A DNA stretch of 64,000 nucleotides from NCBI GenBank assembly GCA_041166745.1, contig JBEEGH010000029.1, positions 186,001-250,000 of the forward strand, in the 5' to 3' direction. Of this stretch, positions 43,742-51,036 are shown piece by piece. The translations under genes were made by a program, and so were the position numbers. Source of the stretch: DASUCS01 sp041166745 (GTDB taxonomy: Bacteria; Actinomycetota; Acidimicrobiia; Acidimicrobiales; JACDCH01). Numbering within the stretch: position 1 is the first letter of the stretch; every line of letters starts with the position of its first letter. The notes beneath the pieces are model-generated. The model searched no databases and had not been told where the DNA came from. It worked only from the letters and a program-made list of their open reading frames with translations.

Positions 43742-44845
43742 GTGATCGACGTCGAATCGTTCCGGGCGGACGCCGAGCGTTGGCTGGCCGACAACCGCAA
43801 GAGCGCACCTCGCGACTACGGCGCCATCCTTCCGCCCGACCAGCGCGAGGAGGGCCAGGCGTGGCAGCGCCGGATCTTCGACGCGGGGTTCGCCGGGATC
43901 CATTGGCCGGTCGAGTACGGCGGCCGCGGCCTCACGCCAGAGCACACGGGCGCGTGGATCGAGCAGTGTGCGCTGGCGAGTGTCCCGCCGTTCATCAACA
44001 TGGTCGGGGTCGTGCTCGCCGGTGGATCGCTCCTGCTCTTCGGAACGGATGAACAGAAGGCCGAACACCTTCGGCCGATCATCACCGGCGAGCGCGTGTG
44101 GTGTCAGCTCTTCAGCGAGCCGGGGGCAGGTTCCGATCTCGCGTCGCTCACGACCCGCGCCGACCGCGACGGCGACGAGTACGCGATCACCGGGCAGAAG
44201 GTGTGGTGTTCGGACGGTCGCATCAGCGATTGGGGCATCTGCATGGCGCGCACCGACCACGAGGCCGTGCCGCACAAGGGCATCAGCTTCTTCCTCGTCG
44301 ACATGCACCTGCCCGGCATCGACGTGCGCCCCTTGCGCCAGATGACCGGAGGTGCGGACTTCGACGAGGTGTTCCTCGACGACGTCCGTGTTCCGGCCAG
44401 TTGCCTCCTCGGCCCGGAGAACGAGGGTTGGAAGGTCGGTATGGCCACGCTCACCAACGAACGCGGTCACATCGGGGCCTCGACGATCTCGTTGCAACGG
44501 CGACTCGATGGCATGGCGGCGCTGGGCGGCGGCCTGGATGCCGTCCACCGCGACGAGCTCACCGCGCTCCTGGCCCGCGGCCGGACGTATCTCGCGCTCG
44601 CACAACGTCAGGGGGCGGTCGCTTCGGTTGCCGCTTCGCTCATGAAGCTCGGCGTGACCGAGATGCTCTTCGACGTGGCCGTCTTGCGCACCGCGCTCGC
44701 GGGAGCCGACGGGATGCTCGTGAACGACGAGTCGTCAGGCGTCCTTGCCGCACCCGCTGGTCGCATCGCGGGCGGCACGACGCAAGTCCAGCGCAACATC
44801 ATCGGCGAGCGCATCCTCGGCCTCCCGAAGGAGCCCAAGGCCTGA
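43742..44845 (+). CDS. Acyl-CoA dehydrogenase
   Basis: 367 residues. FAD-binding signature WCQLFSEPGAGSDLASLTTR and C-terminal GGTTQVQRNIIGERILGLP. As in the ACAD at 34211, the C-terminal Glu position is glycine, so the base lies elsewhere or the protein pairs with another subunit. The N-terminal domain contains FAGIHWPVEYGGRGL. GTG 43742 is chosen over a slightly longer frame because of TAGGTT 7 bases upstream; the longer frame would cross the divergent DoxX gene. Confidence 0.92.
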   Translation: MIDVESFRADAERWLADNRKSAPRDYGAILPPDQREEGQAWQRRIFDAGFAGIHWPVEYGGRGLTPEHTGAWIEQCALASVPPFINMVGVVLAGGSLLLFGTDEQKAEHLRPIITGERVWCQLFSEPGAGSDLASLTTRADRDGDEYAITGQKVWCSDGRISDWGICMARTDHEAVPHKGISFFLVDMHLPGIDVRPLRQMTGGADFDEVFLDDVRVPASCLLGPENEGWKVGMATLTNERGHIGASTISLQRRLDGMAALGGGLDAVHRDELTALLARGRTYLALAQRQGAVASVAASLMKLGVTEMLFDVAVLRTALAGADGMLVNDESSGVLAAPAGRIAGGTTQVQRNIIGERILGLPKEPKA

Positions 44846-44848
44846 CGA

Positions 44849-46282
44849 CTACGTGAGGTAGATGAAACCGAAGGCTTCGTCGCGGTGGACGATGCCGGCG
44901 TCGCGCAGAGCCGGGCCCCAGTCGCCGCTCACGCCGGGTTTCGTCTCCTCCATGCCATGGTCGGCAACGAGGAAGAACGCAGTCGTGTCCCACACGCCGG
45001 CGTGGTCGACGCCGTCGAGGATCTGGCCGAGCCGCGCGTCGCTGTCCCGAATCGAGGCCATCGCGATGTCGGAGTGGGGTCCGCCTTCGTGGAAGGCCGC
45101 GTCGGTCAGCGAGAAGTTGCACCACGTGAACTTCGGCAACGGCCAGTCGCTGCCGAGGTACTCGCCCGACCACACACCGAGGAACTGCTGCACCGTCGTG
45201 TGATCGACCCGACTCGACCACCGGTACTCCTTCACCGGGCGCACGAAGCGCTGGTCCGCGTTCGGCAGCTCGTCGGGCGCCGGCGGCCGCTCGAGCGCGA
45301 TCCCGCGGCGGACGAAGTCGAACGTCGAGAAATCGGCGCCGGCATCCGTGGGCTCGTTGATCGACGCGGTGCACGAGTCGGGCCAACAGCGATGCACCGC
45401 GTCGTGCATCGTTTCCACCCCCGGGAACAGCCACGACGACGCCTCGTGCCAGGTGGCCGGCGAGTTCGTGATCACCTGCTTGCCCGTGGACCGGTCGTAC
45501 CACGCGTTGTGCAGGATCCCGTGGTGGCCCGGATGCAGCCCCGTGAGTATCGACGTGTGATTGGCGAGGGTGACGGTCGGCAACGACGCCATCGCTCCGT
45601 GTTCGTAGGTCGTGCCGAGCTCCATGAGCCGGGCGACGTTGGGAGCGTCGCCCCGAGCGGCCGCGTCGTAGAGCACATTGGGATTGCACCCGTCCCACAA
45701 GAACCCGACCACCTGCTGCGGCGGAGCCACGTCACGATCGATGACGTCTTCGAGCACGGCGCCGTCGGTGCGTTCCAGACCGCCGCCCATCAATGCGAGC
45801 ACGGTCGGTGCCACATCCACCAGCTTGCACGCCCGCTCGACGCGCCCCCGAGCGCGAACGCCCGCTCCGGCGGCGATGAACGGCGCTCGGGACTGCACGA
45901 CGTCCAGCGAGCCGTGCTCGCCGCGATGACCACCCTGCTCCTCCCAGTTGTGAGCAGCCGTGTGGATCACGCACAGGTCGGGAGCGGCCGGGTGGTCGAA
46001 GACCTGCGCCGCTTGTTCGTAGGCGAAGGGATAGCTGTTGGTCACCCGCGTCGGTTGCAACGACGCGAGCTCGTTCGAAAGACCGGAGAAGCGATCGGTG
46101 GCCTGATCGCCCAGTGGATTGCGCCCGTGCGACTCGAGGACGCTGCCGTCGCGAGCGAAGCGAACGTAGCCGTCGACGGCGTGCGCCTCGACGTCGTCTC
46201 CGGCTCGCACCAAGACCATCTCCACGATCGGTTCGAGTGACGGATCGAGCAGCACCTCGAGCGCGGCGCGCACATCAGTCAC
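44849..46282 (-). CDS. Alkaline-phosphatase-superfamily phosphodiesterase with permuted segment order
   Basis: 477 residues. Core of a type I phosphodiesterase/nucleotide-pyrophosphatase-like enzyme: D197 (FLWDGCNPN), nucleophile T238 and N241 (VTLANHTSILTG), D394/H398 (DAAFHEGG) and D441/H442 (VADHGM). The chain stops soon after, lacking the usual final His-containing segment. That segment, GGHRGEHGSLDVVQSRAPFI with H123 and then VERACKLVDVAPTVLALMGG, is instead at residues 118-166, before the first metal ligand. So all zinc ligands exist but in circularly permuted order. GTG 46282 is 2 bp after the previous stop. Hydrolyses phosphodiester or phosphonate bonds; the substrate is unknown. Confidence 0.82.
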   Translation of the reverse strand: MTDVRAALEVLLDPSLEPIVEMVLVRAGDDVEAHAVDGYVRFARDGSVLESHGRNPLGDQATDRFSGLSNELASLQPTRVTNSYPFAYEQAAQVFDHPAAPDLCVIHTAAHNWEEQGGHRGEHGSLDVVQSRAPFIAAGAGVRARGRVERACKLVDVAPTVLALMGGGLERTDGAVLEDVIDRDVAPPQQVVGFLWDGCNPNVLYDAAARGDAPNVARLMELGTTYEHGAMASLPTVTLANHTSILTGLHPGHHGILHNAWYDRSTGKQVITNSPATWHEASSWLFPGVETMHDAVHRCWPDSCTASINEPTDAGADFSTFDFVRRGIALERPPAPDELPNADQRFVRPVKEYRWSSRVDHTTVQQFLGVWSGEYLGSDWPLPKFTWCNFSLTDAAFHEGGPHSDIAMASIRDSDARLGQILDGVDHAGVWDTTAFFLVADHGMEETKPGVSGDWGPALRDAGIVHRDEAFGFIYLT

Positions 46283-46284
46283 GG

Positions 46285-47157
46285 TCAGAGCGCTCCGTAT
46301 TCCTGCAACGTCCTGAGTGCACGAACGGTCAGGACCCCGCGCCACTCCAGCGCGGCCGCCTCGGTGGGCGAATCCCACGTGAGTGGCCAGCCACCGTCGG
46401 GTTGTTGCTGGTCCATGAGGTGGTCGATGTGGGCGCCGAGCAGTTCCGGCGAGAAGAGTCCGGCCCCCATCGAATCCGGTGTGGGTGCGAGATGCAGCGG
46501 GGTCAGCGCATACCCGCGGGCCAGATCCTCGGGTTCGAGCGCGAAGAAGGTGGCATTCGGAATGGAATCGGCGACCTCCTCCGCCATCTCGACGGCTCGC
46601 CGGCGGTCTGGCGCGTTGTTGAGGAAGCAGAAGACCGCCGCGAGCTCGTGACCTTCCTGCACTTTCGTCTCTCCGAGCCGCTCCCAGCAGAACGCGTCCG
46701 CCCGATCCAGCCACGCGTGCCCGACGTGCAGTGCGTGCAGGAGCCCGGCGAGCATCGCCGTGGGATTCAGTGCGTCGGAGATCCACGCCTTCGGCTGCCA
46801 GTGCTCTGCATGCGCATGCCGCGAGGCGGAAGGCAGGATCGCCGGAACCCCGCCGGTCTCGCCGGAGACGTTGGAGAGGTACGAGCACGCCCGGGCCACC
46901 ATCTCTGGAGGCGCCACTCCGATCTCTTGGAACACGCGGAAGGCCATGTCGACGTGGATGGGCTGGCTGTCGGGTCCGCGCAGGTCGGGCTCGAGCGCGT
47001 TCCCGAACCCACCGTCGTCGTTCTGATAGCTGCGTAGTGCGTGGACCGTGTGCTCGGAAGAACCGCCGAGAAATCGGCGCGCGAACAGATGACGATCGAG
47101 GAGTCGTGCATTGCGCCAGATGAAATCGGCGGCGCGGTCCAGATCGACGTCCCCCAT
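46285..47157 (-). CDS. Terpene-cyclase/prenyltransferase-like alpha-barrel repeat protein
   Basis: 290 residues. Repeats of the (QW-like) form NDDGGFGNALEPDLRGP and QQPDGGWPLTWDSPTEAAALEW, with helices between, match the alpha6/alpha6 barrel of squalene-cyclase or prenyltransferase-beta proteins. No DxDD or zinc triad is seen, so catalysis is doubtful. ATG 47157 (MGDVDLDRAADFIWRN) has TAGCGT 7 bases upstream. It is followed 2 bp later by the phosphodiesterase gene; the long open frame upstream is inside the PLP-enzyme gene. Confidence 0.75.
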   Translation of the reverse strand: MGDVDLDRAADFIWRNARLLDRHLFARRFLGGSSEHTVHALRSYQNDDGGFGNALEPDLRGPDSQPIHVDMAFRVFQEIGVAPPEMVARACSYLSNVSGETGGVPAILPSASRHAHAEHWQPKAWISDALNPTAMLAGLLHALHVGHAWLDRADAFCWERLGETKVQEGHELAAVFCFLNNAPDRRRAVEMAEEVADSIPNATFFALEPEDLARGYALTPLHLAPTPDSMGAGLFSPELLGAHIDHLMDQQQPDGGWPLTWDSPTEAAALEWRGVLTVRALRTLQEYGAL

Positions 47158-47164
47158 ACTCCTG

Positions 47165-47170
47165 ACGCTA
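47165..47170 (-). promoter_or_regulatory. Putative -10 element of the barrel-repeat gene
   Basis: TAGCGT on the minus strand, 7 bases before ATG 47157, overlapping the 3' end of the preceding gene. Confidence 0.52.
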
Positions 47171-48145
47171 CTGCCCTGCGTCACCGGCGTACGTCTGGAC
47201 GAAGACCACGCGACGCCCGGATCGCCAACGGTCGAGGGCCGCGGCGAACGCCTTGGCGGTGTACGTCTCCTCGAGGGACAAGCCGAGACGGGATCCCTCG
47301 CGAATCGCGTCCTCGCCTGCCTCACTCGGATGCCCGTAGCCCTCGCCGAGGTAGCCGCGCTCGATCGCGATGTTGCCGTGGCGCGGCATCCACCCACCCA
47401 TGCCCAACAGCGCGAACGCTCCGACGGCGTGGACCGCGAGCAGCCCGCGGTTGGTGACCACGGCGTCGGCCACGCGCACGGCCACGACGGTGGTCTTCGT
47501 CCAGCCACCCAGTTGCAAGCCGATCGTGAGGCCGGCGGCGGATCCGCCGCTGCCCAGCCCGACGACGACGTCATCCGGCGCCGGCCACCCCGCCTCCGAG
47601 AACGCGTCGATCAACTCGAGCGCGGCAGAGACGTACCCGAGCACACCGAGCGGCGACGTTGCCCCTGGCAGGACCGCATAGCCGCCGGCCCGCTCGATGG
47701 CCGCGCGTCGCGCGATCAACATGAAGGGCATCGCGTAGCGGTGCGGCACCATCGTGTGACGCACGTTCGGCAGCGCCCGCAACGCGGTGTCGATCGTCCG
47801 CACATGATCGGTGTCGGGTTGCGGATAGCGCACCGCTTCGACTTCGAGGCCGAGCCGCGCTGCATGCACCGCGGTGGCATACACATGATGCGAACCGATC
47901 GCGCCGGCCGTGAGTACGGGCCCGCCTTTGCGGACCGCTATCGGTAACACGAACTCCAGCTTGCGCACTTTGTTGCCGCCATAGTGCGAGTCGGTCACGT
48001 CGTCGCGCTGCACGTACAGGCCGTCGTCGATCTGCTCGACCGGCGTCGGCAGTCCGTCCGCCAGCTCGACCCATGGCACGAGATCGACGAGACGCGGCAA
48101 CCGCTCGAACAATGCCCGCGGCGGCGCGCCTACGTATCCGGCCAT
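47168..48145 (-). CDS. PLP-dependent deaminase/D-cysteine desulfhydrase-like enzyme
   Basis: 325 residues of fold-type II PLP enzymes (ACC deaminase/D-cysteine desulfhydrase group). The PLP lysine lies in YGGNKVRKLEFVLP, the phosphate loop in VVGLGSGGSAAGLTIGL, and the N-terminus LYVQRDDVTDSHYGG is family-specific. Likely removes ammonia or sulfide from a small amino acid. The start overlaps the FAD oxidoreductase gene by 16 bp, so the two are translationally linked. Confidence 0.87.
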   Translation of the reverse strand: MAGYVGAPPRALFERLPRLVDLVPWVELADGLPTPVEQIDDGLYVQRDDVTDSHYGGNKVRKLEFVLPIAVRKGGPVLTAGAIGSHHVYATAVHAARLGLEVEAVRYPQPDTDHVRTIDTALRALPNVRHTMVPHRYAMPFMLIARRAAIERAGGYAVLPGATSPLGVLGYVSAALELIDAFSEAGWPAPDDVVVGLGSGGSAAGLTIGLQLGGWTKTTVVAVRVADAVVTNRGLLAVHAVGAFALLGMGGWMPRHGNIAIERGYLGEGYGHPSEAGEDAIREGSRLGLSLEETYTAKAFAAALDRWRSGRRVVFVQTYAGDAGQ

Positions 48146-49533
48146 CGGCCAGGGTTCAGTCGACGATCAGGATCGAGCGCGTCACGAACGCGTGAGAACA
48201 GCGCCGCGAACCCCGGATGAGCGCGCGCGACGATTCGCTCGGCCGCGGGAGCCGACGCCTTGTAGGGCACGTAGCCGTGATCGAGCACGCAATCGGCGAG
48301 CGCGCCCATGCACTTTCCGGTGCGTTCCACGTCGGACGGATCGCCGCGATCGAAGCAGGCAACGAACCGGAGCACGTAGTACCGGCCACCCTCCATCGGT
48401 CGAGCGACCAGAAACGGAGGAAAACCATGGTCCTCGAGGATCTCCATGCCGGCGTTCGCACCCGCAACCCATGAGTGGCCCGGCCCGTACGACCCCACCC
48501 AGGCCAGGCCGCCCCCAGGAAAGTCGAGGAGGAAGTCGAGCGTGGTCGGCAGCTCCGCCAGCTTGGCCATGCCGGGCAGCATCTTCACGAGCTGTTCGAC
48601 CTGAAAGACGCTGTCGATGCCGGCATCGTCGAGGATCGCTCGTCCGAGCTCCAGTCGAGCGCCGAGCTCGCCTTCGGACGCGCCGGTGATGTCGACGAAG
48701 AGGAAGGCCAAGGGCTCGTCGTCGGCTCGCGCCAAACCCTCTGTGGCTCCGAACAGCAGTTTCGCTGCCGGCCACGTCATCAAGCCCACGTCGTCGAACG
48801 AGCCGGTTCGCGCCAGCGCGCGCATCGCCGCATACGCGTCGCCGAGCGACCAGGCGAACGCGAACCATCGCCGTCGATGAGCCGGGCGCGGCACCAACGC
48901 CAGCCCGGCGCGCAGCACGATGCCCGTCGTGCCTTGCGTCGACACGAAGAGTCCCGTGAGATCGGGCAACGGCGCTCGACCGAACCATGAGTCGACGACC
49001 GCCCCAGAACCGGTGCGCACGATGGTGCCGTCGGCGAGCACCGCCTCCACGCCGGTGATCCACTTCCCCATCGCGCCGTGACGCATCGAGAGGTTGTTGA
49101 GACCATCGAGCAGCGCGTTGGCCATCACCGAGGTGAACGGGGGTGCGAACGGATACGTGTAGACGAGCTCGGGACACTCGCGATCGAGATGATTCTTGAG
49201 TTGCTCGAACGTCACGCCGGGCTCGACGATGACCACCATCGCGTCGGGGTCGACCTCGATGCCCTGCAGCCGGGTGAGGTCGAGCACGATGCCGCCGTCA
49301 CGAGGGATCGCGATACCGGCCACGTTGTAGCCGGCCACGATCGGTGTGATCGGCGTGCCCGACGTGGCAGCCGCCAGCACGATCGCGACGACCTCGTCGC
49401 GCGAACCAGGGCACACGACGACATCGGCGCGACCACGGGGATGCTCCGTGATGTCGGCGAGATACGGAGCGAGCCCGTCGTCGGACGTGATGACATGTTC
49501 GGCACCGACGATGGCAACGAGCTCGTCGGTCAC
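48130..49533 (-). CDS. FAD-binding oxidoreductase (GlcD/VAO-type)
   Basis: 467 residues. PCMH-type FAD domain: VVVCPGSRDEVVAIVLAA, TPIVAGYNVAGIAIPRDGG, SMRHGAMGKWITGVEAVLADG. C-terminal cap ending ALDPDRRLNPGRW, the canonical glycolate-oxidase-type tail. Oxidises a 2-hydroxy acid or similar alcohol. GTG 49533; on its strand GAGCGT is 7 bases upstream and merges with the stop codon of the preceding gene. Confidence 0.9.
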   Translation of the reverse strand: MTDELVAIVGAEHVITSDDGLAPYLADITEHPRGRADVVVCPGSRDEVVAIVLAAATSGTPITPIVAGYNVAGIAIPRDGGIVLDLTRLQGIEVDPDAMVVIVEPGVTFEQLKNHLDRECPELVYTYPFAPPFTSVMANALLDGLNNLSMRHGAMGKWITGVEAVLADGTIVRTGSGAVVDSWFGRAPLPDLTGLFVSTQGTTGIVLRAGLALVPRPAHRRRWFAFAWSLGDAYAAMRALARTGSFDDVGLMTWPAAKLLFGATEGLARADDEPLAFLFVDITGASEGELGARLELGRAILDDAGIDSVFQVEQLVKMLPGMAKLAELPTTLDFLLDFPGGGLAWVGSYGPGHSWVAGANAGMEILEDHGFPPFLVARPMEGGRYYVLRFVACFDRGDPSDVERTGKCMGALADCVLDHGYVPYKASAPAAERIVARAHPGFAALFSRVRDALDPDRRLNPGRWPDT

Positions 49534-49540
49534 GGGGGTG

Positions 49541-49546
49541 ACGCTC
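49541..49546 (-). promoter_or_regulatory. Possible -10 element merged with an upstream stop codon
   Basis: GAGCGT, 7 bases before GTG 49533. The stop TGA of the CMD gene (49547-49545) overlaps its first two bases. It has G at position 1, so weaker than the others. Confidence 0.38.
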
Positions 49547-50411
49547 AGCTCGGCCGGATGCGAACGTTGCTCAACTCGCGCACGATCGATCCCGTGGCCA
49601 GTTGGAGCAGCGGTTCGACTTCACCTTCGACCACGACGATGGTGTCGCGGCTGATGCCGTTTTCGACCACGAGCTGTCCGCGACCGACACGCACGGTTGC
49701 CGCGGTGCGCCCGGCACGAATACCGACCGCAACCGGCCGGGGCAGGCCGAGGAGCGCGAGGCGAACCACCGCGTTGGCGAGATACGACGGTGCGGCCGCC
49801 GCCAACAGGTGCACGAGAAGGTTCGCTTCACCCGGCGGAGGCATGACGACATCCGGCATCGGTGGTGCGAGACGCGCCGCGACTCGCATCGCGCCGGCGG
49901 TCGCGAGCAACGGGATGGCAATCGGTACTGCCGCCGCGATGGTGGCGGCCTCACGCGCGAACTCGAGTGGCGACAGCGGTCGCTTCCTCGCGAGCCGCGC
50001 CAACAGTCCGTCGACGGTGTTGCCCACGAGGTTCGACACTTCGATCTGCGCGACGGTCGCTCGCACCGCACGTACGGCGTCGGGTGGCAGCACGGCAGCG
50101 AGATCGTCGGACGGCAACGGACGCCCCGCTTCCGCGCACGCCACCGCGTAGGCGAGCAGCACCTGCTCGGCGTCGGCGTGCTCGCCTTCGCCGAGGAACT
50201 CCTGCCACGATCCGTGGATCCACGCGCAGTAGCGGCAACCGTTCACCTCGGTCACGGCGAGGATGATCTGCTCGCGCGTTCGGGGGTCGAGCGGACCACC
50301 TGGGCCATAGGAGCGCACGAGCCCTGGCAGCGTCGTGACGACCTCCGTGAGCCACGGCACCATCAGCGCGAGCGTCGCGGTCCGCCGCGGGAAGGGGTCG
50401 CGCCTGTCCAT
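49545..50411 (-). CDS. Carboxymuconolactone-decarboxylase/AhpD-like protein
   Basis: 288 residues. AhpD core EQIILAVTEVNGCRYCAWIHGS with the CxxC...H redox centre near residue 60. The second half holds two hydrophobic stretches (EAATIAAAVPIAIPLLATAG; LLVHLLAAAAPSYLANAVVRL) and a C-terminal beta segment, an extension not usual for AhpD. Possible peroxidase-type thiol protein; role unknown. ATG 50411 has TAGGGT 7 bases upstream, whose TAG is the TetR stop codon. Confidence 0.82.
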   Translation of the reverse strand: MDRRDPFPRRTATLALMVPWLTEVVTTLPGLVRSYGPGGPLDPRTREQIILAVTEVNGCRYCAWIHGSWQEFLGEGEHADAEQVLLAYAVACAEAGRPLPSDDLAAVLPPDAVRAVRATVAQIEVSNLVGNTVDGLLARLARKRPLSPLEFAREAATIAAAVPIAIPLLATAGAMRVAARLAPPMPDVVMPPPGEANLLVHLLAAAAPSYLANAVVRLALLGLPRPVAVGIRAGRTAATVRVGRGQLVVENGISRDTIVVVEGEVEPLLQLATGSIVRELSNVRIRPS

Positions 50412-50418
50412 TCGCCCG

Positions 50419-50424
50419 ACCCTA
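50419..50424 (-). promoter_or_regulatory. Putative -10 element containing the TetR stop codon
   Basis: TAGGGT on the minus strand, 7 bases before ATG 50411; its TAG is the TetR stop. Confidence 0.55.
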
Positions 50425-51012
50425 TGCGGTGCGTCGAAGGATGGCGTTGACCATGCACACGAGTACGTCACGGGCTTCGTCCTGGTTACGCGAGTTGAGC
50501 GTGCGCAGGTTGTCCCAACTCGACCACGAGAGCACCGTGTCGAGCGCATCGAGCGTGGTGGTGCGATTCGCCTTGCCGCACTTCTTCAGCTCCTCGGAGA
50601 ACGACTGCTCGATCTCGCACCGAAGGAAGTCGTGCCCGGCCTGTAGGCGAGAGCGAACCTCGCGGGAGAACGGCGCGTGCACCGCCGCCGCCCGACGGAC
50701 GGGCGTGATGGCCTCCAAGAGAATCGCGCGTTGACGAACGACCTCAGCGATGCGGCCATCGATCGAGAGATCGTGCTCGATCACCATTTGCAGGTGTGAC
50801 AGACGCTCGACGAGACGATCGCCGACTGCCGCGTACAGACCCTCGAGATCATCGAAGTGCTGAAAGACCGAGCGGACCGACACCTTTGCCCGCTCGGCGA
50901 TGCGGGGTGCCGTCGGACGCAGGTCGCCCTCGTCGACGAGTGCGATCGAGGCGTCGACGATGGCCTCACGCGTGCGCAGGGCTCGGGCCGTGCGGCCATC
51001 GATCGTCGACAA
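50422..51012 (-). CDS. TetR-family transcriptional regulator
   Basis: 196 residues. N-terminal helix-turn-helix RIAERAKVSVRSVFQHFDDLEGLYAAV with the preceding RTREAIVDASIALVDEG helix; an all-alpha ligand domain follows. A dimeric repressor released by a small molecule. The frame is open far upstream, but TTG 51012 gives a normal N-terminus and has TACGCT 7 bases before it. That hexamer is half of a palindrome shared with the divergent metallo-beta-lactamase gene, which is its likely target. Confidence 0.88.
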   Translation of the reverse strand: MSTIDGRTARALRTREAIVDASIALVDEGDLRPTAPRIAERAKVSVRSVFQHFDDLEGLYAAVGDRLVERLSHLQMVIEHDLSIDGRIAEVVRQRAILLEAITPVRRAAAVHAPFSREVRSRLQAGHDFLRCEIEQSFSEELKKCGKANRTTTLDALDTVLSWSSWDNLRTLNSRNQDEARDVLVCMVNAILRRTA

Positions 51013-51019
51013 GACGATC

Positions 51020-51029
51020 AGCGTACGCT
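51020..51029. promoter_or_regulatory. Perfect palindrome serving as -10 for both TetR and MBL genes
   Basis: AGCGTACGCT. TACGCT reads in both directions, 7 bases before TTG 51012 on the left and 7 bases before ATG 51037 on the right. Start codons are 24 bp apart. Confidence 0.68.
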
Positions 51030-51036
51030 GCCCCGC

